18,405 nt of DNA from JBGLNJ01 sp964353405 (GCA_964353405.1 CAYGWJ010000094.1:1-18405), one strand, 5' to 3'; shown: positions 7,543 to 13,851, numbered from the stretch's first letter. Notes: a model not told the origin generated them from the letters alone. Numbers and translations are program-made.

Positions 7543-8091
7543 CTACTCCCTGAATGACTTGTGCCGGTCTGTCCGGCGGATCAGTCCTAGCAAAAATGAC
7601 ACAATTCCAGCGGCAGCGCCCAGGCCCAGCCCCAGCAGCAACGCGCCGCGCGGATCCAGCACCGTTTCCACATCGCCGTGGATCTGCCGCCCGATGAGCA
7701 CCAGGGTGCGCGTGTTGTGGGTGTCCACACGCTGGCTCACGACGACTCCAGCCGCCGAGTTTTGCAAGTGCGCGCCTTGAGCCATGACCACGCCCACCGC
7801 GCTATCTTCAACCGAGAGCGCGCCCGTTCGGGCTACGGTCAGGATGCTGTCTCGCACGATGGCGTTTTCGGCGTTCACCTGCATCGCCGCGCTCTGGCTC
7901 AAGTCCGCGTTGACGGCGTTAATCGCTTGCGCGGCGGATTGTTCCAGATGAACCGTCTCGCTGTCGATCTTACCAGCCGCGCTCTGCGTCATCCGCACCA
8001 CGTCGGCCTGAATATTGCCACGGGCGCTCTCTTCCACCTCGAGCAAGACCGGCTCTTTACTGCCGGTGAACGCGGTTTCTGACTCGGACAT
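7543..8091 (-). CDS. Uncharacterised membrane-anchored protein with eight 15-residue repeats
   Basis: 182 residues from ATG 8091 with a strong GGAGGAG ribosome-binding site. Residues 21-140 divide exactly into eight units of 15 residues without any gap. Units 2-4 begin QSAA, unit 6 DSAV and unit 7 NSAA, and most continue with alternating hydrophobic residues. This regularity predicts a short beta-solenoid resembling, but not identical in motif to, bactofilin-type proteins. A C-terminal hydrophobic helix (about 149-170, GALLLGLGLGAAAGIVSFLL) followed by RRTDRHK suggests a single membrane anchor with a cytoplasmic basic tail. There is no N-terminal signal peptide, so it looks tail-anchored with the solenoid probably in the cytoplasm. 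First gene of the operon with rplY and rplS. I do not know its function. Confidence 0.8.
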   Translation of the reverse strand: MSESETAFTGSKEPVLLEVEESARGNIQADVVRMTQSAAGKIDSETVHLEQSAAQAINAVNADLSQSAAMQVNAENAIVRDSILTVARTGALSVEDSAVGVVMAQGAHLQNSAAGVVVSQRVDTHNTRTLVLIGRQIHGDVETVLDPRGALLLGLGLGAAAGIVSFLLGLIRRTDRHKSFRE

Positions 8092-8114
8092 CGCGGCTCC
8101 TCCTGCCGGCAGGC

Positions 8115-8159
8115 AAACAAAAGGCGCCTTCCCTTGGCTTTGAGGCCAGGCGAAGCGCC
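8115..8159 (-). terminator. Terminator-like hairpin in the leader of the repeat-protein/rplY/rplS operon (possible attenuator)
   Basis: On the minus strand GGCGCTTCGCCTGGC pairs, with small mismatches, with GCCAAGGGAAGGCGCC, followed by TTTTGTTT. It lies downstream of the promoter at 8183-8211 and just before the gene's ribosome-binding site, so it is inside the leader. A 12-base perfect palindrome (CCTGCCGGCAGG, 8102-8113) follows and overlaps the edge of the AGGAGG site. Confidence 0.7.
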
Positions 8160-8182
8160 CTCATGCCCACCAGCGGTCTGGC

Positions 8183-8211
8183 ATTTTACCTTGCTTTGGG
8201 GGATTCGTCAA
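8183..8211 (-). promoter_or_regulatory. Sigma-70-type promoter of the repeat-protein/rplY/rplS operon
   Basis: On the minus strand TTGACG (8206-8211), 17 bases, TAAAAT (8183-8188). It predicts a start near 8176 and a leader of about 85 bases that contains the hairpin at 8115-8159. Confidence 0.7.
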
Positions 8212-8240
8212 GCGTGATGCGTGAAACGTGATACGTGAGC
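8211..8240. repeat. CGTGATACGTGA-type short tandem repeat
   Basis: Degenerate units of GCGTGATGCGTGAAACGTGATACGTGA type. Related words occur at 11871-11907 and 13852-13870. It sits just upstream of the -35 element at 8206-8211. Confidence 0.6.
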
Positions 8241-8244
8241 GAGG

Positions 8245-8526
8245 TCAGGCATGTTCTTTTTTGGCTGTTCTTGATGGTGACCTGCGGGTAGCCCGACGCT
8301 TTGCCCTTTCTGGCATAGTGGCGATGAGTGCACGAAGAACAGCATTTACTGACTCGGGTGTAGTAAACACCTCTGAGATATCCGGGTCAAGGGCGATCAC
8401 AAGGCGGAGCTTGTCAATTCGACCCGCAAAACGATTCGGGCGCGCTCTTCGATAGTCAAAATCGTATTCGGGGCGCATATTGTCAGACTCGATGCGTTCA
8501 GTTTTGGCGGTTGAGGTTTTCTTCAT
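8245..8526 (-). CDS. BrnA-like antitoxin (partner of BrnT 1)
   Basis: 93 residues from ATG 8526, overlapping the toxin gene by 29 bases, the usual toxin-first brnTA layout. The middle reads NMRPEYDFDYRRARPNRFAG and then VIALDPDISEVFTTPESVNAVLRALI. The MxPEYDF opening and the D(P)D(I/V)xxxFPxxxSVNxALR segment are shared with the second antitoxin in this window (9276-9641) and with many small antitoxins encoded beside BrnT toxins in Chloroflexota and cyanobacteria. The second segment is a likely DNA-binding ribbon-helix-helix. The C-terminal tail is strongly basic (RAKRRATRRSPSRTAKK). It should neutralise BrnT and repress the operon. The assignment rests on the neighbour and the motif. Confidence 0.75.
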   Translation of the reverse strand: MKKTSTAKTERIESDNMRPEYDFDYRRARPNRFAGRIDKLRLVIALDPDISEVFTTPESVNAVLRALIATMPERAKRRATRRSPSRTAKKEHA

Positions 8527-8794
8527 AATCTTTACGTTCTTTCCTAGTTGCCAGACGCGCGCTAATAATGCGAATCACATCTGAGGTGCGTTCGGTGAAA
8601 CACACCAGCACAATACGGTCACCGATTGAACGTCCGATGATGATTTCTCGTGCCTCGTCCAGTGAATGCCCTTCATCGTCAAAGATTGCCGCGAGTAGAT
8701 CGTCAAATACAGTACTAGCTTCGTCGAAGCTTACACCGTGTTTACGGAAATTGGCTGCTGCTTTGCGTGGGCTCCACTCGAAGTGGACACTCAT
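8498..8794 (-). CDS. brnT: BrnT-family ribonuclease toxin 1
   Basis: 98 residues from ATG 8794 (MSVHFEWSPRKAAANFRKHG). A TTG at 8809 would add five residues. BrnT hallmarks are the N-terminal F.W...KA..N..KHGVSFDEA..VF, the central DDEGHSLDEAREIIIGRS and the C-terminal RIISARLATRKERKDYE, which holds the Arg, Glu, Arg and Tyr expected in the RelE-like active face. As a type II toxin it cleaves RNA and blocks translation unless bound by its antitoxin. A good -10 (TATAAT on the minus strand, 8809-8814) lies just upstream, with no clear -35. It predicts a leader of under 10 bases. Confidence 0.9.
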   Translation of the reverse strand: MSVHFEWSPRKAAANFRKHGVSFDEASTVFDDLLAAIFDDEGHSLDEAREIIIGRSIGDRIVLVCFTERTSDVIRIISARLATRKERKDYEENLNRQN

Positions 8795-8863
8795 CTGACC
8801 GCCCTTCAATTATAGCGCAAGTGCCATATACGCGCAGATGGAATGCTCACCGTAAGTAACCCG

Positions 8864-9151
8864 TTACACGCCCTCGACGACGACCATGTTCGTCTTGGCA
8901 GTCCGGTGACGCAACTGCCGGGCGGCGCGATATTCCGGCGAGTTGAGCCACGCTTTGGCTCGTTCGACACTTTCGAATTCCAGTATGACCAGGCGCTTGG
9001 GCGACCAATCGCCTTCCAGCGTTTCCGCCTTGCCGCCGCGCGCTACGTACTTGCCGCCATACGCGGCCACGGCCGGCGGAGCGAGTTTCTTGTATGCTTC
9101 GTAACCGACCGGGTCGGTCACTTCGATGTCAACGAGGATGTAGGCGGACAT
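8864..9151 (-). CDS. DUF1330 family protein
   Basis: 95 residues from ATG 9151, behind GAGGAGG. Sequence features typical of DUF1330, a ferredoxin-like dimeric alpha/beta-barrel fold: the opening MSAYILVDIEVTDPVGYEAYKKLAPPAVAAYGGKY, the central GDWSPKRLVILEFESVERAKAWLNSPEY and the closing R.A.....VVVEGV. Members are about 95 residues, as here. No reaction has been established; the fold is related to small monooxygenases and dehydratases. It stands between two toxin-antitoxin pairs, and its start lies 27 bases after the stop of the leuB-like remnant, so it may once have followed a full leuB-like gene. Confidence 0.88.
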   Translation of the reverse strand: MSAYILVDIEVTDPVGYEAYKKLAPPAVAAYGGKYVARGGKAETLEGDWSPKRLVILEFESVERAKAWLNSPEYRAARQLRHRTAKTNMVVVEGV

Positions 9152-9178
9152 TTGCAAAACCTCCTCAGTTCACGGACT

Positions 9179-9267
9179 TTACTTTCGTAATTCTTCGGCT
9201 CTGAGCGACCGTGGCGTGCGCCCTGCGGACTGGCACACCCAAGCAGCAATCGCTTCGCCCATCGCGT
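9179..9267 (-). pseudogene. leuB-like 3'-end remnant (duplicate of the 9911-10969 gene's C-terminus)
   Basis: The minus strand reads MGEAIAAWVCQSAGRTPRSL then RAEELRK and a TAA stop at 9179-9181. The leuB-like gene ends MGEAIAAWVCQTAGQTQRSL then RAEE. Over 77 aligned bases (9191-9267 against 9914-9990) I count 14 mismatches and no gap. It has no ribosome-binding context of its own and begins 8 bases after the antitoxin stop. Together with the real leuB 3' end it forms direct repeats that bracket the second toxin-antitoxin pair. Confidence 0.85.
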
Positions 9268-9275
9268 TCAAGCCC

Positions 9276-9641
9276 CTACACTTTCACCGATTTTGCGTGA
9301 TTGCGAGCAATCTGCTTTTTTCCACTTGACTCGTGCTTCTTACGTGAAAGGAGTTTGCTTTTGCCCGGCATCTCTGACATCAGCGCAATCAGGGAGCGTA
9401 ACGCGGCATTGACGGCGTCCGAGTCCGGGAAATACTGGCGCACATCAGGCTCAAGCATAACCGCGCCTTCTTCCAGTTTGTAATGTTCGATGACCGTTGT
9501 GCCATCGGCTTTGTGTATGTAAACCGAATACCCTTCATGCAGAGGCTTGTAGTGCTTGCCACGTACGGCCTTGCTAAAGTCGTACTCTGGAAGCATATCG
9601 TCTTCTATCATTTTTGATGGTTCAGGTGATTTCTTCCTCAT
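9276..9641 (-). CDS. BrnA-like antitoxin (partner of BrnT 2)
   Basis: 121 residues from ATG 9641 (MRKKSPEPSKMIEDDM), with CGAAGGG upstream and a 20-base overlap with the toxin gene. The longer frame to 9839 is an out-of-frame shadow of the toxin. It shares LPEYDFSKAVRGKHYKPLHEG with the usual antitoxin opening, and LEPDVRQYFPDSDAVNAALRSLI, the presumed ribbon-helix-helix. Between them is an extra stretch, YSVYIHKADGTTVIEHYKL, that antitoxin 1 lacks. The basic tail (KSKLLSRKKHESSGKKQ) follows. It should bind and silence BrnT 2. Its stop lies 8 bases before the leuB-like remnant. Confidence 0.75.
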   Translation of the reverse strand: MRKKSPEPSKMIEDDMLPEYDFSKAVRGKHYKPLHEGYSVYIHKADGTTVIEHYKLEEGAVMLEPDVRQYFPDSDAVNAALRSLIALMSEMPGKSKLLSRKKHESSGKKQIARNHAKSVKV

Positions 9642-9906
9642 AAGCCCTTCGTTCCCTGGGCGTTGCCTTACGGCAACTGATAATGCGCGTTTTACCACCG
9701 TGCTCATGGTACACAACAACCAGTAAACGTCCTCTGACTGAAAGGCCAATCGCGATGAATCGTTGCTCATCATCCGAGTGGACGGGATCAAGCAGCGTGG
9801 CGACGAATGGGTCATGAAAAACGGTCGCGCCTTCCTCAAAGCTGACTCTGTGATTCCTCAGATTGCTTTGAGCCTTGTTCTCGTCCCACTCGAATGCGAG
9901 TCCCAT
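9622..9906 (-). CDS. brnT: BrnT-family ribonuclease toxin 2
   Basis: 94 residues from ATG 9906, which starts only 4 bases after the TAG of the leuB-like gene. The toxin therefore has no room for its own promoter downstream of leuB and probably depends on leuB transcription and re-initiation; GGAAGAA in the leuB tail could serve as ribosome-binding site. BrnT features: MGLAFEWDENKAQSNLRNHRVSFEEGATVF, then DPVHSDDEQRFIAIGLSVRGRLLVVVY and RIISCRKATPRERRAYE. The family's ISAR is ISCR here. It differs clearly from BrnT 1, so the two pairs are not a recent duplication. Confidence 0.88.
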   Translation of the reverse strand: MGLAFEWDENKAQSNLRNHRVSFEEGATVFHDPFVATLLDPVHSDDEQRFIAIGLSVRGRLLVVVYHEHGGKTRIISCRKATPRERRAYEEEIT

Positions 9907-9910
9907 GCGG

Positions 9911-10969
9911 CTATTCTTCCGCCCTCAGCGATCTCTGCGTCTGCCCGGCGGTCTGGCACACCCACGCGGCAATCGCCTCGCCCATCGCGTGAGTGGAAAT
10001 CACCCGCTCGCCGTGTGCGGCAATATCCGCCGTCCGCATGCCGGAGCCGAGCGCGCTGTCTACGGCGTATTCAATCGCCGAGGCTTCGCGCTCCATGTTG
10101 AACGAGTGACGCAGCAGCATGGCCGCCGCCAGAATTGCGCCGATGGGATTGGCGGCGTCCACGTCAGCCTGGTCGAACATCGGCCCGCACGCGGGCGCAT
10201 ACACACCCAGGTGACCCACGCCGCGCGCGCCCACCGGCAGCAGCGCCGGGGCGCCCACCAGCGCCACTGACTGATTCGCCAGGACTGCGCCGATGATGTT
10301 GTCGGCCACAATCACGTCCAGGTTGCGCGGGTCCAAGATCATCTGCTGCAAACAAACGTCCACCGGCATGGCGTCCAGTTGCACGTCCGGGTACGTGGCC
10401 ACCACGCGCGAGGCCGCCTTGCGCAAGCTGGCGACTTCATCCGCCATCGCCATGTCAACCGTCGTCAGATGGTTGCGGCGCGTGCGCGCCAAGCGGCAAG
10501 CTGCATCTGCCACGATCGTAATCGTGTCCTGGTCGCATCCGCCCGGCATATTGTTGCACAGGCAGCGCACGATGAGGAGGTCCACACCTTCCAAGACTTT
10601 GTCGCGCAGAGGCGAGAGGCCGCGCAGGGCCGGGTGCGGCTTGACCGGGCGCAGGCTCACCACCATCCCTAGCGCGCGCTTGACGGCGAGCAGCCCGCGC
10701 TCGGCTTCGGCGTGGAACATGGCCTCATCGCGCGAAAGGCCCACGTCCAGCGCGCCCATCAGCACCGAGTCGGCCTTGCGGCACGCTTCGAGCGTGCTGT
10801 CCGGCAGTTGAGTGCCATGCGCTTTTTCCGCTGCACGGCCGATAGGGTATTCCTCAAAGTAGAACGAGTGCCCAAAGCATTCTGCCGTTTGCTTCAACAC
10901 ACTGACGGCTTCCACCGTCACTTCCGGCCCGATTCCATCGCCGGGCAGAACAGCAATCTTTGCCTGCAT
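9911..10969 (-). CDS. 3-isopropylmalate/isocitrate dehydrogenase homologue with degenerate active site
   Basis: 352 residues from ATG 10969 behind GGGAGG, close to the normal LeuB length. Fold landmarks are kept: VLPGDGIGPEVT at the N-terminus, SLRPVKPHPAL, GVDLLIVR, YPDVQLDAMPVD, LDVIVADNIIG and AANPIGAILAAAMLLRHSF. Several catalytic positions are not. RELTGGIYFG has become RCLCNNMPGG; the catalytic Lys of VDKAN is Met173; the metal-binding GDILSD is GAVLAN (Ala228, Asn232); EPIHGSAPDIAG is APACGPMFDQAD. Only Asp204 of the acidic set remains. The frame is intact and the promoter and ribosome-binding site are good, so it is probably expressed. It may be a pseudoenzyme or may have a new chemistry. 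A plain leuB label would be misleading. Confidence 0.85.
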   Translation of the reverse strand: MQAKIAVLPGDGIGPEVTVEAVSVLKQTAECFGHSFYFEEYPIGRAAEKAHGTQLPDSTLEACRKADSVLMGALDVGLSRDEAMFHAEAERGLLAVKRALGMVVSLRPVKPHPALRGLSPLRDKVLEGVDLLIVRCLCNNMPGGCDQDTITIVADAACRLARTRRNHLTTVDMAMADEVASLRKAASRVVATYPDVQLDAMPVDVCLQQMILDPRNLDVIVADNIIGAVLANQSVALVGAPALLPVGARGVGHLGVYAPACGPMFDQADVDAANPIGAILAAAMLLRHSFNMEREASAIEYAVDSALGSGMRTADIAAHGERVISTHAMGEAIAAWVCQTAGQTQRSLRAEE

Positions 10970-10990
10970 GTCAGCCTCCCAGGGGTGTGA

Positions 10991-11039
10991 CTTACCGCCG
11001 GGAATTTAAAAGGCGCAACGCATCGGGGAAAGCGGTAAG
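10991..11039 (-). promoter_or_regulatory. Stem-loop in the leader of the leuB-like gene
   Basis: CTTACCGC and GCGGTAAG form a perfect 8-bp stem around 33 bases, within the roughly 75-base leader between the promoter at 11052-11080 and the start. The loop holds a five-codon minigene (ATG to TAA). Its purpose is unknown; it is not a recognised riboswitch. Confidence 0.45.
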
Positions 11040-11051
11040 CGAGATGACTGA

Positions 11052-11080
11052 ATTGTATAGTGGTAGTGGAAAACTGTCAA
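11052..11080 (-). promoter_or_regulatory. Sigma-70 promoter of the leuB-like gene
   Basis: On the minus strand TTGACA (11075-11080), 17 bases, TACAAT (11052-11057). It overlaps the stop codon of the upstream ecfA gene, so the leuB-like gene has its own start and is not only a tail of the transporter operon. Confidence 0.75.
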
Positions 11081-12714
11081 AGCCTGGCCAATACGTCGTC
11101 CACCGTCAAGAGTGACGGCGAGCCAAAGAGCTTGTTGATCTGCGAAGAGAAAATGGCCGACTCGGACAGCACCTGCCGCACCGGGCCATCCACGACGATT
11201 TCGCCCTCGGCCATGAGCGCCACGCGGTCGGCGCACGTGGCAACCAGTTCCACGTCGTGCGTCACCATGACGATGGCCGTGCCCTGCGCCTGCCAGTGTT
11301 TGAGGATGTTGACGAGGGTTGACTTGGCCGCATAGTCCAGCCCGCGTGTCGGCTCGTCGAGCAGCAAGATGCTGGGGCGCGTGACGAGCACCGACGCAAG
11401 CGCCGTGCGCTGACGTTGACCGGTGGAAAGGTCGCGGGGATACTGCGAGGCGACCTCAGCCAGTCCGAGCGTATCGAGCAACTCGCCCGGCGCAACGGGA
11501 GCCGTCGCTTCGTCGAGGCCGTGGTTGCGCAGCGTGACGATCAACTCGTCGCGCACCGCGTCGGCAAAGAGCAGCGCGCCGGGGTTTTGCGGCACATAAC
11601 CGACCTGGCGGCAAATCTCGGCGGTGGACCGGTCTTTCACGTCCTGACCGTTGACCTTCAACAGCCCCCGCTGCGGCCTCACCAGCCCGACGATGGATTT
11701 GCAGAGCGTCGTCTTGCCGGAGCCGTTGCGGCCCATGAGCGCAACCAACTCGCCCGCGCTGGCCGAAAGTGTGACGCCGCGCAAAATCTCCTTGCCGCCG
11801 TCGGCGTACCACACGTCTCGAACCTCAAGCGCAACCGCAGGCTGCGGCCTGCTCTTTACATTTTGTCTGACTGCGCGATGCGTGACCCGGGGGGCTGATA
11901 CGTGAAGGCTTGCAAAACGACGGCCTTCTTTGATCGTCAGCGGCAGCGGCTGCCAGCCCAGCGCCTTGCCCAGCGTCACCAGCGGCGGCGTGAGAGTGAC
12001 GGACTCCATCACTTGACGCGGATCGCCCATGAAAGGCAACTCGCCCACGCCGGGTAGAAAAATAACGCGATCGGCAAATTGCAGCACGCGCTCCAAGCGA
12101 TGCTCGGCCAGCACGATGGTCAGTCCCAGGTCGGCGTTGAGGCGCACAAGCGCGCCGAGCACATCCTCCGCCGATTGCGGGTCGAGCTGCGACGTCGGTT
12201 CGTCGAGGACCAGCACCTTGGGCTGCAGCGCCAGCGCCGCTGCAATGGCGACGCGCTGCTGCTCGCCGCCGGACAGCGACGACACGGCGCGATTCCTCAA
12301 CGCAGCAATGCCCAGCGCATCGAGCACCTCTTCCACGCGCTTGCGCATGGTGAGCGGCGGCACGCCGGCGTTCTCCAGCGCAAAGGCCAGCTCGTCTTCC
12401 ACTCGCTCGGTGACGAATTGCGCTTCGGGGTCCTGGAACACAAAACCGACCACAGAAGCCAGGTCGCGCGGGGGATGCTCGCGCGTGTCCAGCCTGGCCA
12501 CGGTCACACGCCCGGCGAACGTCCCGCCCGAAAAATGTGGCACGAGTCCGTTGATGCAGCGCAGCAAAGTGGACTTGCCGCTGCCGCTCGCGCCGACGAC
12601 AAGCGCAAACTGGCCCGCTTCAATTTCCAGCGAAACATTGGCCAGCGCCGGCGCAGAGGCCTCGGGGTAAGAGAATGTGACGTGATCGAAAGTAACTTGC
12701 ATTGCAGAAGCCAT
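11077..12714 (-). CDS. ecfA: ECF transporter ATPase with two fused ATP-binding domains (EcfA-EcfA', CbiO-type)
   Basis: 545 residues from ATG 12714; GTG 12717 and ATG 12702 are alternatives, and no clear ribosome-binding site decides. Domain 1 has Walker A GASGSGKST (41-49), a VFQDPEAQF Q-loop with Gln94, signature SLSGGEQQR (146-154) and Walker B VLVLDEP. Domain 2 has Walker A GRNGSGKTT (328-336), QNPGALLF, signature LSTGQRQR and Walker B ILLLDEP. The linker is about residues 240-295. Two unlike EcfA modules in one chain form the energising pair of an ECF importer with EcfT, encoded directly upstream. The cobalamin riboswitch before the operon points to corrinoid or cobalt import. The linker segment encoded near 11871-11907 holds repeat-like DNA. 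Confidence 0.93.
   Translation of the reverse strand: MASAMQVTFDHVTFSYPEASAPALANVSLEIEAGQFALVVGASGSGKSTLLRCINGLVPHFSGGTFAGRVTVARLDTREHPPRDLASVVGFVFQDPEAQFVTERVEDELAFALENAGVPPLTMRKRVEEVLDALGIAALRNRAVSSLSGGEQQRVAIAAALALQPKVLVLDEPTSQLDPQSAEDVLGALVRLNADLGLTIVLAEHRLERVLQFADRVIFLPGVGELPFMGDPRQVMESVTLTPPLVTLGKALGWQPLPLTIKEGRRFASLHVSAPRVTHRAVRQNVKSRPQPAVALEVRDVWYADGGKEILRGVTLSASAGELVALMGRNGSGKTTLCKSIVGLVRPQRGLLKVNGQDVKDRSTAEICRQVGYVPQNPGALLFADAVRDELIVTLRNHGLDEATAPVAPGELLDTLGLAEVASQYPRDLSTGQRQRTALASVLVTRPSILLLDEPTRGLDYAAKSTLVNILKHWQAQGTAIVMVTHDVELVATCADRVALMAEGEIVVDGPVRQVLSESAIFSSQINKLFGSPSLLTVDDVLARL
11871..11907. repeat. CGTGATACGTGA-like repeat remnant inside ecfA
   Basis: CTGCGCGATGCGTGA, then GGCTGATACGTGAAG, resembles the units at 8211-8240 and 13852-13870. 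It encodes part of the linker between the two ATPase domains (LHVSAPRVTHRAV), where an insertion would be tolerated. Confidence 0.4.
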
Positions 12715-12723
12715 CACGTGGAG

Positions 12724-12765
12724 AGTAGAGCGTGGAGCCGAGGGCGCTCAACCCTCTGCGCTACT
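12724..12765. repeat. Imperfect palindrome between ecfT and ecfA
   Basis: Outer arms AGTAGAGCG/CGCTACT and inner arms GAGGG/CCCTC form an interrupted stem. It spans the short gap and overlaps the ecfT stop (TAG, complement of 12761-12763). GAGAGTAGAGCGTGGAG wording is repeat-like. Confidence 0.5.
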
Positions 12766-13834
12766 TGCCAGCCGTGGCAGTCGCCTGCGACATGGATTGA
12801 CGAGCGGGGCGCATGAACACCGGAGCGGCGAGCAGCGCCAGGCACAGACCCAGCCGTGCGTCGAACGGCGGCAGCGTCACACGCGGGTACGGATAAAAAG
12901 TCAATACCTGCGGGTCAAATAAAGCGACGAGGGCAATGGCGAACAACGGCGCAAGACTCGAGACGACTAGACCTCCATCGCGCGCCGACCACGCCTGTGG
13001 CTTGTAGCGCGTCATGCGTGGCATGTGTGCAGCCAACGCACGCACTCCCAGCGCCATCGCCATGACACTCGCGCCCACAATGGCCCAGCCCGCTCCATTG
13101 CGCCAGTACGCTTCGACCAGCCAGCCCATTAGCAAACCGCTCAAACCACCCGCCATCAACATTTGAGATTTGAGACACTTGCACCTGCGCTGGCGCTTGT
13201 TGCAAGTGCAGGTGTTTGAGATTTGAGATTTCTGTCCGTAGCCACGAGCTTCCATGGCCTCGGCCAGTTGGACAGCTTTCTCCAGCGAGTCCGCCAGCAA
13301 AGGCACAAGCAGCGCCGTCAAGTCACGCACGCCGCGAAGTTGATGTCCGCGAATCGCCTGCGCCTCGCGCACCTGGCGAAAGCTCCTGACCGTCTGTGGC
13401 ACAAACGCAAGCGTGATAGAGATGACCAGTCCGGCCTCGCGCAGAAAGCGCGGCGTCAGCCGGACGAGTTCATAAGGGCTGAGCACGTCGTTGAATACCG
13501 CAAACACAGCGAACAGCGCCCACAGCGCCAGCCCGCGCGACGCGCCGAACGCGATGGCTTCCAGCGTGATAGGCCCGCCCACGAGGGGCAGCGCGCGTGG
13601 GAGGGTGAACAGCACCGTGTCTCCCAAGCGCGTCAGCAGCGTATTGTAGAACGTGGAGAACGCGACGACCGTCAGGCCAAAGCGCCACGCCGGCAGCGAG
13701 TCGCCCGCGCCAAAGCTGGCGCGGACGAGCGCCGCGCAAAGCAGAACGATGACCAGGTACAGCGGATTCGTGGCCAGCATGGCCACGGCGAGCGCCGCCA
13801 TCATCCACACCAGCCAGGCACGGGAATTAAACAT
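12761..13834 (-). CDS. ecfT: ECF transporter transmembrane coupling protein EcfT (CbiQ-type), with repeat-encoded insertion
   Basis: 357 residues from ATG 13834 with GAGG 8 bases upstream. Hydrophobic helices occupy about 8-40, 50-66, 100-120 and 135-150, with more in the C-terminal part (225-345). Both coupling motifs are present: AQAIRG (158-163) and AMEARG (193-198). These x-Arg-Gly helices dock into the two ATPase domains. Directly after the second motif lies QKSQISNTCTCNKRQRRCKC to about residue 224. This stretch is encoded by the dispersed palindrome at 13161-13230 and holds four cysteines in a CxC-x6-CxC pattern not found in typical EcfT. The frame stays open. It couples ATP hydrolysis by EcfA to a substrate-binding S component that is not encoded nearby. 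Confidence 0.92.
   Translation of the reverse strand: MFNSRAWLVWMMAALAVAMLATNPLYLVIVLLCAALVRASFGAGDSLPAWRFGLTVVAFSTFYNTLLTRLGDTVLFTLPRALPLVGGPITLEAIAFGASRGLALWALFAVFAVFNDVLSPYELVRLTPRFLREAGLVISITLAFVPQTVRSFRQVREAQAIRGHQLRGVRDLTALLVPLLADSLEKAVQLAEAMEARGYGQKSQISNTCTCNKRQRRCKCLKSQMLMAGGLSGLLMGWLVEAYWRNGAGWAIVGASVMAMALGVRALAAHMPRMTRYKPQAWSARDGGLVVSSLAPLFAIALVALFDPQVLTFYPYPRVTLPPFDARLGLCLALLAAPVFMRPARQSMSQATATAGK
13161..13230. repeat. Dispersed palindromic repeat, copy B, inside ecfT
   Basis: Direct repeats ATTTGAGATTTGAGA (13161-13175) and TTTGAGATTTGAGATT (13215-13230) flank a palindrome ACTTGCACCTGC...GCAGGTG. Bases 13183-13230 are identical to copy A at 1762-1809. This is the more complete copy. 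It is read in frame by ecfT. Confidence 0.9.
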
Positions 13835-13851
13835 GAGAGAACCTCAAGTCA

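Noticed and set aside
9276..9839. Long form of antitoxin 2 starting at 9839
   Set aside because: The extra N-terminal part is an out-of-frame reading of BrnT 2; the ATG at 9641 has a ribosome-binding site and gives the usual antitoxin.
12079..12816. A 245-codon plus-strand open frame
   Set aside because: Antisense to ecfA, whose Walker and signature motifs are clear; the product is Arg/Gln-rich and unlike any protein.
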